Source: Pseudomonadota bacterium (lineage in GTDB: Bacteria > Desulfobacterota > Desulfobacteria > Desulfobacterales > Desulfosarcinaceae). Taken from it: 18,572 bases of DNA. Below are positions 1 to 8,168 of this stretch, piece after piece. The notes under the pieces are model-generated. The model saw nothing but the letters and a program-made list of their open reading frames with translations. It was not told where the DNA came from and searched no databases. The stretch covers positions 1 through 18,572 of the forward strand of contig JAEYRZ010000205.1 of NCBI GenBank assembly GCA_023435265.1. The letters are read 5' to 3'. Positions within the stretch are counted from its first letter, which is position 1. Each line of letters starts with the position of its first letter. A program made the position numbers and the translations under genes.

Positions 1-2310
1 ATAGACCTGCCACTGACGGCCGAAGCGGTTGAAGTAATTCACGAAGACGCCGCCCATGAAAGCCTGCAGAGTCCGGTAGACCTGACTCAGATCCACGCCC
101 TGCTTGAGCGCCTTGTCACGGTCCACGTCGACGAAGAGCTGAGGCACGGTAGGCAGAAAAGTGGTCGAAACCCGGGCGATCTCGGGACGCCTCTGGGCCG
201 CTTCCAGAAACCTGCGGGTGTTGTCCCACAGAAAGGAAATATCCTTGCCGGCGCGGTCCTGCAGCAGGAACGTGACGCCGCCGGAGGTGCCGATCCCGGG
301 AATGGCCGGCGGCGAGAAGGCGACGGCGACCCCCTCCGGCAAAAGGCTCAGGCGCTGGTTGAGTCCGGCCATGATGGCCGAATACTGTTCGGCAGGGGCC
401 GTGCGTTCGTCCCAGGGCTTGAGCGAAACGAAGAAAAATCCGCTGTAGGTGTTGGACACGCCCGAAAGCATGCTGTACCCCGTCACCGTCGTGACATACT
501 CGACTCCGGGGGTCTCCAGGATCGCTTTCTCCACCTTTCGGCTGGCCTCGTCCGTACGCTGCAGCGAGGCCGCATTCGGCAGCTGGATGCCGGCGTACAG
601 ATAGCCCTGGTCCTCTTCGGGCAGGAAGCCGCCCGGCACTCTTTTGCCGAGGACCCAAATGGCGCCGGTCATGACGGCCAGAAGCAGCAGGCTGACGACG
701 AACTTGCGGATGAACCATCCGGACATCCGCACGTACCCGTTGGTGGCGCGGCCGAAGAGATTGTTGAACCCCCGGTAAAAAGCGCCCAGCGGTCCGCGGG
801 CCTGCTTTCTGGGCTTGAGGAGCATGGCGGAAAGGGCAGGGCTGAGGGTCAAAGCGTTGAACGCCGAAATGATCACCGAAATGGCGATCGTGACGGCGAA
901 CTGCTGGTAGAGCTTGCCGGTGATGCCGGGTATGAAAATGGTGGGCAGAAAGACCGCCGAGAGTACCAGGGCGATGGCCACCACGGGGCCGGAGACCTCC
1001 TCCATGGCTTTGAGGGTGGCCTGCTTGGGCGTCATTCCGTGCTCGATGTGGTGCTCCACCGCCTCGACCACCACGATGGCGTCGTCCACCACCAGTCCGA
1101 TGGCCAGCACCATGCCCATCAAGGCGATGGTGTTGATGGAAAAGCCCAGGAGAGGGAAGAGCGCGAAGGTGCCCACGAGCGAAACCGGCACGGCCAGCGC
1201 CGGGATCAACGTCGCCCGCCAGCCCTGCATAAAGATCAACACCACGATGATGACCAGGATCAGCGCCTCGAACAGGGTGTGAACGATCTCTTTGATGCCC
1301 TCGCGCACCGATTGCGTCGTGTCCAGGGCGATGGTGTAGTCCAGGTCCGGCGGGAAAGAGGTCGACTTGACCTGCGCCATCAACTTTTTGACCCCGTCGA
1401 CGGCCGCAATGGCGTTGGTGCCGGGGAGCTGGTACAACGCCAGCGCCGCCGCCGGTTTGCCGTTGAGCCGGCCCGCCATGTTGTACGTCTGCGATCCCAG
1501 TTCGATGCGCGCGACATCTTTCAACCGCACCAGGGAGCCGTCCGGGTTGGCGCGCACCACGATGTTCTCGAACTCGGCCGGGTTCTCCAGGCGGCCCTGG
1601 GCGCGAATGGCATAGGTGAACTCCATGCCGGGAGGCGCCGGTTCGGCGCCCACCTGCCCGGCCGGGTTGACGGTGTTCTGCTTCTGAATGGCATCCACGA
1701 TTTCGGCCACCGTGAGATTCAGCCTGGCCAGCTGGTCGGGTTTCACCCACATGCGCATGGCGTACTGTCCGGCGCCGAACACCGTGACGCTGGCGATGCC
1801 GGGTACGCGCGTCAGCTGGTCGTTCAGGTTGATGTAGGCATAGTTGGCCAGGAAGGTGGCGTCGTAGGTGCCCCTGGGAGAGGACAACCCGATCACCATC
1901 AGTGGCGCGGCCGTGGACTTCTTGATCGTGACCCCGTAATCGCGCACCTCGGCGGGCAGCTTGGAATCGGCCTGCGCCTTGCGCATCTGGGTCAACACCT
2001 GGTCGATGTTGGGGTCGGTCTTGACGTCGAAATTGACGTAGAGCTTCATCTCGCCGTTGTTGGCGTTGAGCGAATACATGTAGTTCATGTTGTCCACCCC
2101 GCTCATCTCCTGCTCGATGGGGGTGGCCACCGACTGCTCCACCGTCTGGGCGTCGGCCCCGACGTAGGTGGTGTTGACGACGATCTCGGGAGGAACGATG
2201 TTGGGGTACTGCGCGATCGGCAGGCCCAATAGGGCCACGGTGCCCACGATGACGAAGATGATCGAGATGACGATGGCGACGATCGGCCGGTTGATGAAAA
2301 ACTTTGACAT
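1..2310 (-). CDS. RND efflux permease, HAE-1/AcrB type (3' end outside window)
   Basis: Inner-membrane proton-driven pump of the resistance-nodulation-division family, which works with a periplasmic adaptor and an outer-membrane channel to export hydrophobic compounds. The frame opens at ATG 2310 and stays open to the window edge, giving 770 residues of the usual 1030-1050. The N-terminus MSKFFINRPIVAIVISIIF is the typical first transmembrane helix. A porter domain follows with GADAQTVEQSVATPIEQ near residues 51-67, then helices from about 345. GLVVDDAIVVVE at 405-416 holds Asp409-Asp410, equivalent to the proton-relay pair Asp407/Asp408 of AcrB. An AAAGGG ribosome site precedes the ATG. The adaptor gene ends 52 bp upstream, so they share an operon. 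No outer-membrane factor is visible; it may lie beyond position 1. The family is certain, the substrate unknown. Confidence 0.95.
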   Translation of the reverse strand, partial: MSKFFINRPIVAIVISIIFVIVGTVALLGLPIAQYPNIVPPEIVVNTTYVGADAQTVEQSVATPIEQEMSGVDNMNYMYSLNANNGEMKLYVNFDVKTDPNIDQVLTQMRKAQADSKLPAEVRDYGVTIKKSTAAPLMVIGLSSPRGTYDATFLANYAYINLNDQLTRVPGIASVTVFGAGQYAMRMWVKPDQLARLNLTVAEIVDAIQKQNTVNPAGQVGAEPAPPGMEFTYAIRAQGRLENPAEFENIVVRANPDGSLVRLKDVARIELGSQTYNMAGRLNGKPAAALALYQLPGTNAIAAVDGVKKLMAQVKSTSFPPDLDYTIALDTTQSVREGIKEIVHTLFEALILVIIVVLIFMQGWRATLIPALAVPVSLVGTFALFPLLGFSINTIALMGMVLAIGLVVDDAIVVVEAVEHHIEHGMTPKQATLKAMEEVSGPVVAIALVLSAVFLPTIFIPGITGKLYQQFAVTIAISVIISAFNALTLSPALSAMLLKPRKQARGPLGAFYRGFNNLFGRATNGYVRMSGWFIRKFVVSLLLLAVMTGAIWVLGKRVPGGFLPEEDQGYLYAGIQLPNAASLQRTDEASRKVEKAILETPGVEYVTTVTGYSMLSGVSNTYSGFFFVSLKPWDERTAPAEQYSAIMAGLNQRLSLLPEGVAVAFSPPAIPGIGTSGGVTFLLQDRAGKDISFLWDNTRRFLEAAQRRPEIARVSTTFLPTVPQLFVDVDRDKALKQGVDLSQVYRTLQAFMGGVFVNYFNRFGRQWQVY

Positions 2311-2362
2311 GGTTCAACCCTTTCGGCGGGAAAGCGCAGGCCGGCCAAGGCAGACCTGCAGC

Positions 2363-3499
2363 CTATTTTTCCGCCATCTGCATCCTGGGGTTCACCTTGG
2401 CGCCGTCCTTGACCTTCTGGACGCCTTCGAGGACCACACGGTCGTCCGGCGCCAACCCTTCTTGAACGATCCATAGGTTTCCGGTGCGCTCGCCCACCTT
2501 CACGTTGCGGATCTGGACCGTGTTTTCGGCGTCCACCACCGCCACCTGGAAGTTACCCTGAAGCTCGCCGACACTGCGCTGGGGCACCAGTAAAGCCGCT
2601 TTTTCGGTTTTGTACAGGGCGCGCACCTTGGCATACTGCCCGGGCCTCAGAATGTATTCGGGGTTCGGGAACAGAATCGCAACGCGCAGCGTGCCGGTCT
2701 GGGGGTCCACCTGGCGGTCTGCGAAGGAATAGGTCCCCGTGTGGGGCCAGGTGCTGCCGTCCGCCAGGATCAGGGTGAAAGATGTCTTCTCGGCTGAATC
2801 GGAGGACTGTCTTTGCTTGTACCGCTCGACGATTTGGAGATACTCTCTTTCGCCGATGGGCACGTACACTTTCACCGGGTTCACGGTGGACACGGCGGTG
2901 AGCATCTTGGCCTGAGGTGTTCCCACCAGGTCCCCGATCTGGGCGCTCGCGGCCCCCGCAATGCCGTCTATGGGCGAGGTGATTTTCGTGAAACTCAACT
3001 CCAGCTCGGCCTTGCGCACCGACGCGCGCGCCTGCAGTTCCTGGGCTTCGGCTGCCTGTACGCTGCCGATGGCGTCGTCCCTGTCCTTCTGGCTGACGGC
3101 ATTGGCTGCGGCCAGCGGCTCGATCCTGGTCAGATTGGCGCGGGCGGTCTGCAGGATCGCTCTCTGCCTGGCCAAGGTGGCGCGCGCTTCGTCCAGGGAG
3201 GCCTGGAAGGGCCGGGGGTCGATCTCGAACAACTGCGTGCCGGCCTCAACGAATTCGCCTTCTTTGTAGTTTTGACTGATCAGATACCCCTGCACCTGGG
3301 CCAGGATGGTGGCGTTCACTACACCATCCAGAGAAGCCACCCATTCACGATAGAGCGGGACGTCCTTCTGCAAAACGCGGATTACCTCGACTTCCGGCGG
3401 CGGGGGCGGCCCGGTGGCGCTTTTCTTCTCCGAACATCCGGCCGCAAACACGGCCGCAGCTACCAAGGCTGCTGACAAGAATTTAAAATTGATCCTCAC
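2363..3499 (-). CDS. RND periplasmic adaptor (membrane fusion protein), lipoprotein
   Basis: Adaptor linking the RND permease to an outer-membrane channel (AcrA/MexA/HlyD family). With the GTG start at 3499 it has 378 residues. Residues 1-22 form a lipoprotein signal with Cys22 after FAAG, predicting a lipid-anchored periplasmic protein. Lipoyl/barrel-sandwich segments flank a helical hairpin of about residues 95-170. SPIDGIAGAASAQIGDLV at 175-192 is the second lipoyl half, and beta-barrel and membrane-proximal domains follow. Start choice: GTG 3499 has an AAAGGGGGG stretch just upstream and gives a normal signal peptide. The alternative ATG 3541 overlaps the upstream stop as ATGA but has no ribosome site and adds 14 mostly basic residues before the signal; translational coupling keeps it possible. 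The gene lies between the AI-2E gene and the permease. Confidence 0.93.
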   Translation of the reverse strand: MRINFKFLSAALVAAAVFAAGCSEKKSATGPPPPPEVEVIRVLQKDVPLYREWVASLDGVVNATILAQVQGYLISQNYKEGEFVEAGTQLFEIDPRPFQASLDEARATLARQRAILQTARANLTRIEPLAAANAVSQKDRDDAIGSVQAAEAQELQARASVRKAELELSFTKITSPIDGIAGAASAQIGDLVGTPQAKMLTAVSTVNPVKVYVPIGEREYLQIVERYKQRQSSDSAEKTSFTLILADGSTWPHTGTYSFADRQVDPQTGTLRVAILFPNPEYILRPGQYAKVRALYKTEKAALLVPQRSVGELQGNFQVAVVDAENTVQIRNVKVGERTGNLWIVQEGLAPDDRVVLEGVQKVKDGAKVNPRMQMAEK

Positions 3500-3537
3500 A
3501 TGCCCCCCTTTTTTGAAACGTTTCCGGTGCCCGATTC

Positions 3538-4662
3538 TCATCGGAGTTTCAACGGGCAGGACCGACTCGTTCCCGAAATTTGGGAAGCGGTTCCGAGAGG
3601 AGCCGTACGCGTATCCTCTCCGGCAGCCGCCCATTCTTTCATCATCGTGTAGAAAACGGCCAGTAAAGTGGCGCCGATGAAAAGCCCGATGATTCCGGCG
3701 AAGGCCAGTCCGCCCAGCACGCCGAGCAGAATCACCAGGAACGGAATCTTGGCGCCCCTGCTGATCATCAGGGGCCGGATCACGTTGTCGATGTTGCCGA
3801 CCAGTCCGATGGACCATATGAACAGGAAAACTCCCCATCCCGCATGTCCCGTGTAAAAAAGCCATCCCGCGGCCGGCAGCAGGACAAGGTGGATCAGGCC
3901 TACGGGGACGAGGGCGAACAATCCTGCGGTGGTCCCGAGAAAAACGGGGTTGGGGACGCCGGCGATCAGGAACCCTATGAAGGACAGGATCCCCTGCACA
4001 ACTGCGGAGAACAGAATTCCATACACCACCGAGCGCATGGTGGATGCGGCTACGAAAAGGAGCCGGCGGCCCTTTTCCCCGCCCAAATGAACGGCCATTC
4101 GCTCCATGCTCTCGCGGATGGAGCGTCCGTCCCGCAGCGTGAAGAAAAACAGGATGAGGCTCAGGACAGCCGTGAGGACGAACCTGGCCACCCCGGTGCC
4201 GGCGCTGACGACAGATCCCAGGACATTTTTCACATGCGGCTTCAGCATTTCGATCAGGGCAGGGGTGTCGCGACCGACTTTGAGCCAGGCTTCCTCGAGT
4301 TTGCCGCCGACCAGCGGCAGGCCCTCGATCCAGGCCGGTGGAGGACCGAGGTCCTTTTCCAGCAGCACCTGCGCCTTGTCCAGGGTGATCGAAGTCCTGG
4401 CTACCAGTTTAAAGCCTGCATAAAAGAGAGGGAGGAAGAAGACAACGGCCAGCACAAGCGTAGGCACCAGGGCCGCCAGGCTTTTTCTGCCCCCCAGCAT
4501 TTTTTCGACCCTGAGAAAGAAAGGCCAGAGAGCGACCGAGAATACCAGCGCCCATAGTATGGATCGCAAAAAAGGGAATACGATGACAAAGCTTCCGCCG
4601 ACGAGCAGGGCGATGACGGACAAAGCGGCCGCCTGCTCGATCTGTTTGGCCCGCTCCGTCAT
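3538..4662 (-). CDS. AI-2E family transporter (PF01594-type polytopic membrane protein)
   Basis: A 374-residue inner-membrane protein of the AI-2E/YdiK/PerM superfamily. Members are proposed exporters of autoinducer-2 or other small solutes, and many have no proven substrate. Paired hydrophobic helices lie at about 12-55 and 65-85, followed by a soluble amphipathic stretch at about 90-150. A helical bundle follows, with FFFTLRDGRSIRESMERM (about 170-187) and the conserved C-terminal region GNIDNVIRPLMISRGAKIPF (about 288-307). The start ATG 4662 has a clear GGAGG 7 nt upstream and overlaps the upstream receiver gene by 4 bp (ATGA). Its own stop also overlaps an in-frame ATG of the adaptor gene. 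This packing argues for one transcript. An AI-2E protein inside an RND operon is unusual, and its role there is unknown. Confidence 0.9.
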   Translation of the reverse strand: MTERAKQIEQAAALSVIALLVGGSFVIVFPFLRSILWALVFSVALWPFFLRVEKMLGGRKSLAALVPTLVLAVVFFLPLFYAGFKLVARTSITLDKAQVLLEKDLGPPPAWIEGLPLVGGKLEEAWLKVGRDTPALIEMLKPHVKNVLGSVVSAGTGVARFVLTAVLSLILFFFTLRDGRSIRESMERMAVHLGGEKGRRLLFVAASTMRSVVYGILFSAVVQGILSFIGFLIAGVPNPVFLGTTAGLFALVPVGLIHLVLLPAAGWLFYTGHAGWGVFLFIWSIGLVGNIDNVIRPLMISRGAKIPFLVILLGVLGGLAFAGIIGLFIGATLLAVFYTMMKEWAAAGEDTRTAPLGTASQISGTSRSCPLKLR

Positions 4663-5096
4663 GTTTTTTCCTCCTTGGCCTGTGCCTTTTCGCCGCGCCC
4701 GGTTTTCGAACGCGAAGGGCAGGGCCGGTCCAGGGCTTCGCCGATCAGTGCCATGAGTGCTTCATCAGTGAAAGGTTTTCGCAGAAAGCCGATGGCTCCC
4801 GCCTGCAGCGCCTGTTCTTCGACGCCTTCTTCTTCGTGGGCGGTGATGAAAATAATGGGGACCCCGATTCCCAGATGGTTCATGTGGGCCTGTACCTCGA
4901 GGCCGTTCATTCCGGGCATCTTGACGTCGATGATTGCGCAGTCCGCATCGGAAGATTTCCGCAGCGCGCTCAACAATCCTTCGCCGGATTCAAATGCCCG
5001 GACCCTCATGCCGCAGGCCCGCAGCAAGCGCCCTAATGCCTTGACCACCGAGGTGTCGTCGTCGACAGCGTAGATGAGGGGTTGCGAGTTCGACAA
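4659..5096 (-). CDS. Stand-alone response regulator receiver protein
   Basis: A 145-residue CheY-like protein consisting of one receiver domain plus a charged tail of about 20 residues, with no DNA-binding or enzymatic output. The acidic pocket is Asp12-Asp13-Asp14, the phospho-acceptor is Asp57 in IIDVKMPG, and the switch Thr85 and Lys107 (FLRKPF) are present, so it should be phosphorylatable. Sequence style is FixJ-like and resembles the receiver of the regulator encoded upstream. The start is TTG 5096: no ATG or GTG fits ahead of the DDD motif, and AAAGGA sits 7 nt upstream. First gene of the efflux operon. No dedicated kinase is adjacent except the PAS kinase of the upstream operon. It could compete for phosphate with the FixJ-type regulator or signal by protein contact. 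Confidence 0.9.
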   Translation of the reverse strand: MSNSQPLIYAVDDDTSVVKALGRLLRACGMRVRAFESGEGLLSALRKSSDADCAIIDVKMPGMNGLEVQAHMNHLGIGVPIIFITAHEEEGVEEQALQAGAIGFLRKPFTDEALMALIGEALDRPCPSRSKTGRGEKAQAKEEKT

Positions 5097-5121
5097 AGCG
5101 GTTTCCTTTTTTCCAGGGCAT

Positions 5122-5139
5122 CCGGCGTGAGTACGCCGG
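5122..5139 (-). repeat. Hairpin in leader of the efflux operon
   Basis: Perfect 7-bp inverted repeat, CCGGCGT and ACGCCGG around a 4-nt loop. It lies about 26 nt upstream of the TTG start of the receiver gene, just before its ribosome site. No T-run follows it, so it does not look like an intrinsic terminator. An effect on mRNA stability or translation is inference. Confidence 0.5.
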
Positions 5140-5261
5140 CGAACGCCTGACTTTGTCCGGGATGAAGAAGGGGATGCGCGATCAGTATCCGAGTGCGTCA
5201 GGGGGGATATCGCGGGGAGTTCTGAAATATTCGATGGCGCTCGAGCTCAGTCTTTTCTCTT

Positions 5262-5297
5262 TAAATAAATGATACCGCATTCGAAAAGGATCGAAAA
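5262..5297 (-). promoter_or_regulatory. Predicted promoter of receiver/AI-2E/RND operon
   Basis: On the minus strand TATCAT at 5274-5269 matches the -10 consensus at 5 of 6 positions. The hexamer 17 nt upstream (TTTTCG, 5297-5292) is a poor -35, as expected for an activator-dependent promoter. The predicted start site is near 5262, leaving a leader of about 165 nt before TTG 5096. The palindromic box at 5297-5314 is centred at about -43, the standard position for FixJ/NarL-class activators. Confidence 0.5.
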
Positions 5298-5314
5298 TAG
5301 GACCTTGGTCCTAT
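5297..5314 (-). promoter_or_regulatory. Palindromic box, probable FixJ-type regulator operator (copy 1)
   Basis: Perfect inverted repeat with 8-bp arms, ATAGGACC and GGTCCTAT, around two bases. It overlaps the stop codon of the FixJ-type regulator gene. Read on the minus strand it is 16 of 18 identical to the box at 8428-8445 and shares the trailing TTT. Each copy sits about 32 bp upstream of a -10-like hexamer and points at the next gene. Because TTTT follows on the minus strand, a weak terminator is an alternative, but the second copy lies at no gene end. Confidence 0.6.
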
Positions 5315-5946
5315 GCAGGGCGGGATTCGCCTTTCAGGCCGATCCTTATGGCGAGGCGGACCAGATCGGGCACAGACGGAACCTTCAGTTTCCGCATGAC
5401 CTGCCCGCGGTGGATTTTCACCGTTTTTTCACTGAGCCCGAGTTCGGCGGCGATCTGCTTGTTCAACAGCCCGCGGACGACCAGCGACATCACCTGGTAT
5501 TCGCGGGGGGTTAATTTTTCAAAACGCCGCTTGGCTTCTGAGAGCTCCGATCGCAATTTGCGCTCACGGCGGTCTCGTTCGACGGCTTCCTGGACAGCCT
5601 TGAGCAGCTTCTCGCCGTCGAGGGGCTTGGGGAGAAAATCGACCGCGCCGGCCTTCATGGCCCGCACGCTCGAAGGGACATCGCCTTTGCCAGTCATGAA
5701 GATGACAGGGATGGCGTGGACCGAGATCCGAAGTTTCTGCTGCAACTGCAAACCGTCGAGGCCGGGCATGTAGATGTCGAGCAGTACGCAACCGGGAGAA
5801 GGGTGCTGCTCCCAGAACCGGAAGAATTCGTCAGCGGAGGCGAAGCTGTTCGCGTGATAGCCGGCAGAGTGCAGAAGGCGCACCAGACTCCGGCGAACCG
5901 CCGGATCGTCATCGACCACGTTGATCGTGGGCAGGTATTCGCTCAC
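5311..5946 (-). CDS. FixJ/NarL-family two-component response regulator
   Basis: A 211-residue transcription factor with an N-terminal receiver and a C-terminal LuxR-type helix-turn-helix. The receiver has Asp12-13-14, phospho-acceptor Asp57 (LLDIYMPG), Thr85 (FMTGKGD) and Lys107 (FLPKPL), the FixJ subgroup pattern. A basic helical linker (about 125-140) leads to LTPREYQVMSLVVRGLLNKQ and the recognition segment LSEKTVKIHRGQVMRKLKV, close to the FixJ/TodT/StyR type. The start GTG 5946 overlaps the kinase stop as GTGA and has AAAGGG 7 nt upstream; the TTG at 5964 would add six residues. The 4-bp overlap pairs it with the kinase encoded just upstream. Probable targets are the two palindromic boxes in this window, an inference from placement. 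Confidence 0.95.
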   Translation of the reverse strand: MSEYLPTINVVDDDPAVRRSLVRLLHSAGYHANSFASADEFFRFWEQHPSPGCVLLDIYMPGLDGLQLQQKLRISVHAIPVIFMTGKGDVPSSVRAMKAGAVDFLPKPLDGEKLLKAVQEAVERDRRERKLRSELSEAKRRFEKLTPREYQVMSLVVRGLLNKQIAAELGLSEKTVKIHRGQVMRKLKVPSVPDLVRLAIRIGLKGESRPA

Positions 5947-8168
5947 CCTTTGGCCCTTTCGCAAACCGGCAGGCAGAAATAAAAAGTGGCGCCGCCGTCG
6001 GGGTTGCTTTCACACCAGATGCGGCCCTGGTGGCGCGTGATGATCGCGCTGCTGATGTAGAGCCCCATACCCAGTCCGTCGGGCTTGGACGTATAGAACG
6101 GCTTGAAGATCGCCTCGGCCTCTTTCATCGCAATTCCTTTGCCGCTGTCTTTCACGGCGACCCTGACGCCCGACGCATCCAGGGAGGTGCTCAGCACGAC
6201 CCGCCGTTTCCAGCGCGGCACCTCGTTCATGGCCTCGAAAGCGTTCAGCATCAGGTTCAGGGAGACCTGCTGCAGTTGAACCCGATCGCCATATACCATG
6301 GGGACCCTGCGATCCAGGTCAAGGGAAACTTTAATGTCGCGTATGACCGCACCGCTGTGCAGCAGCAGGGTCACCTCGCGCAGTATCGCATTCAGGTCCA
6401 CCGGCTCGAAAACGATTTCGGTGGTTTTCAGGAGCGTCCGCAGCCGGTTGATGATATTGCCGGCCCGCTCGTCGTCCTTCACGATATCATCGATGATCTC
6501 GCGTACTTCATCCAGGTTCGATTCCGGAGCGTTCAGGTAGTGCCGGGCCGCCTGTGCGTTGCTCATGATGGCGCTCAGGGGTTGGTTGATTTCGTGGGCG
6601 ATCGCCGCAGCCAGTTCGGCCATGGTGGAGATGCGGCCGGTGTGCAGCAGTTCGTCCTGCAGGCGTTTGCTTTCTCGCAGCGCGGTGTTTCGTTCCGTGA
6701 CATCCAACACCAGAACGTAGATGCCCCGTACTCTGCCATGTTCATCCTTGTCCGGCACGTAGATGGAATCCACTGACTGAAGGCGTCCGCCGCCCATGTC
6801 GATGTCCAGCGTAAAGTGGACATATTCGCCCGACAGCGCACGTTCCACGTACGGCATGATGCTTGTGTGGAAGCGTTCTCCGACCACTTCCCGGATGGTG
6901 CGCCCCACGGCCCACTGCGGGTTGACGCCGAACCATGCCGTGTACGCGTCGTTGCTGAACCGGTAGCGCCCGTCCGAATCGATGTAGGCGATGAGCACCG
7001 GCAGGGCGTCGGTGATCATGCGCAGCATCTGTTCGCTCTCTACGAGCTTTCGTTCGGCCTGGTTCATACTGCGCTTCTGCAGGAGGAGCCGGGTGATCAA
7101 AACCCCCAGCAGAAACGACAGCGCGATGCCCCAGGCGATGTGGGAACGGTAGAGGACGAACGGGGAAGGCGGGCGGAAGCGCAGGGTGCTGCCCTGCGGA
7201 AGCCGGCTCTCGCTGATCGACCATCGCTGCAGGGCCCGCCAGTCATAAACCGGGGCTTTCTGGGGAAACGGCGCCACCCGCACCCGATCCGCCTGTTCGC
7301 CCTTCAAAATCCGCACGGCCGCTTTGGCGGCCTGTGAACCGGCCTCGCGCTCGGAAAGGAATCTGCCTCCCACTGTCCCGGTTCCGAAGAAGCTTTCGTG
7401 AAAGCAGAATACGGGCGCCTTGGCCTCTTTGACAATTGTGGCGAGTGCCGCGTTCGGGTCCAGCAGCGTCCCGCCTGCGTCCACGATCAACAGGCCGAAC
7501 AGAACAGCAGAGTTCTCCGGCAGAGCGGAGATACGGCTTCTCAAATCCTGAAAACGCAGATCTGTCAAATAAGTGAATTGCACGCGGTTTGAAAAGGATG
7601 AGAATTCATACCGAAGCTCTCTCAGCCAGAACGTTTCTATAGCGGAGGAGCCCATGATCACGTAGATGGTGTCTGTGGCGGGAAGCACCTGAAGGATATC
7701 CTCGATCATCTGGTGCAGGTTGACGCGCAGGGGCACGACGCCCGCATTGCCCGGAACCGCGATCGTGTGCAGAACCTGTTCCGCCACGCCGGCGAGCAAT
7801 ACCGGCGAGGCGGCAAAAAGAGTGTCTCGATGCCGCGCCAGGAAGGTGCAGGCCGGGCCGCCGACAGGCACCACCAGGTCCGGTTTGTTCTCGGAGAATC
7901 GTTCAGCGAGAAAATTGACGAAAGGGACTTCCTGTTCCGCTTCGGCGAAGCGGGTCATCTCCAGGGAGACCACATGCAGATCGATCGGTTCCGGATAGAG
8001 AGAGGTCAACTCCATTTCGAAGGCCGAGATGATCTTGCCGATGTAGGAGACGTTGCGGCCGAAGGAATCTATCACAAGAACGCGCTTGGGCGCACAGGCC
8101 GCCTGCAGGCAAGGCCACTGCAAGGAAAATACCGCTGCAAGGATGAGTACCCCTTTTTTTACATTCAT
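5943..8168 (-). CDS. PAS sensor histidine kinase with periplasmic substrate-binding-like domain
   Basis: A 741-residue membrane kinase. Residues 1-26 form a signal peptide. About 27-330 is a periplasmic domain resembling ABC-transporter substrate-binding sensors (KRVLVIDSFGRNVSYIG near 28-44, VPVGGPA near 100). A transmembrane helix lies at about 343-364 and a PAS domain at about 380-490. The dimerisation/phospho-acceptor domain has His525 in AAIAHEINQPLSAIM. The ATPase domain has Asn642 (N box), Asp674 in DSGKGIA and GLGMGL at 698-703. HEINQPLSAIMSNAQAA is typical of kinases paired with FixJ-type regulators. The ATG at 8168 gives a proper signal peptide; the TTG at 8207 would add 13 residues; neither has a strong ribosome site. 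The partner is the overlapping FixJ-type regulator. The ligand is probably a small periplasmic solute, identity unknown. Confidence 0.94.
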   Translation of the reverse strand: MNVKKGVLILAAVFSLQWPCLQAACAPKRVLVIDSFGRNVSYIGKIISAFEMELTSLYPEPIDLHVVSLEMTRFAEAEQEVPFVNFLAERFSENKPDLVVPVGGPACTFLARHRDTLFAASPVLLAGVAEQVLHTIAVPGNAGVVPLRVNLHQMIEDILQVLPATDTIYVIMGSSAIETFWLRELRYEFSSFSNRVQFTYLTDLRFQDLRSRISALPENSAVLFGLLIVDAGGTLLDPNAALATIVKEAKAPVFCFHESFFGTGTVGGRFLSEREAGSQAAKAAVRILKGEQADRVRVAPFPQKAPVYDWRALQRWSISESRLPQGSTLRFRPPSPFVLYRSHIAWGIALSFLLGVLITRLLLQKRSMNQAERKLVESEQMLRMITDALPVLIAYIDSDGRYRFSNDAYTAWFGVNPQWAVGRTIREVVGERFHTSIMPYVERALSGEYVHFTLDIDMGGGRLQSVDSIYVPDKDEHGRVRGIYVLVLDVTERNTALRESKRLQDELLHTGRISTMAELAAAIAHEINQPLSAIMSNAQAARHYLNAPESNLDEVREIIDDIVKDDERAGNIINRLRTLLKTTEIVFEPVDLNAILREVTLLLHSGAVIRDIKVSLDLDRRVPMVYGDRVQLQQVSLNLMLNAFEAMNEVPRWKRRVVLSTSLDASGVRVAVKDSGKGIAMKEAEAIFKPFYTSKPDGLGMGLYISSAIITRHQGRIWCESNPDGGATFYFCLPVCERAKG

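Noticed and set aside
1039..2232. A 397-codon plus-strand open frame opposite the RND permease
   Set aside because: Low-complexity His/Arg/Asp/Gly-rich translation without any domain; shadow of the permease.
116..2317. A 733-codon open frame on the minus strand
   Set aside because: It is a shifted frame of the RND permease. The true frame starts at ATG 2310 and gives clear HAE-1 motifs; the shifted product is Arg/Gly/His-rich with no family features.
5290..5314. Intrinsic terminator after the FixJ-type gene
   Set aside because: The palindrome with TTTT could be a weak terminator. However, its near-identical copy at 8428-8445 lies upstream of a gene at promoter spacing, so an operator explains both better. 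Not fully excluded.
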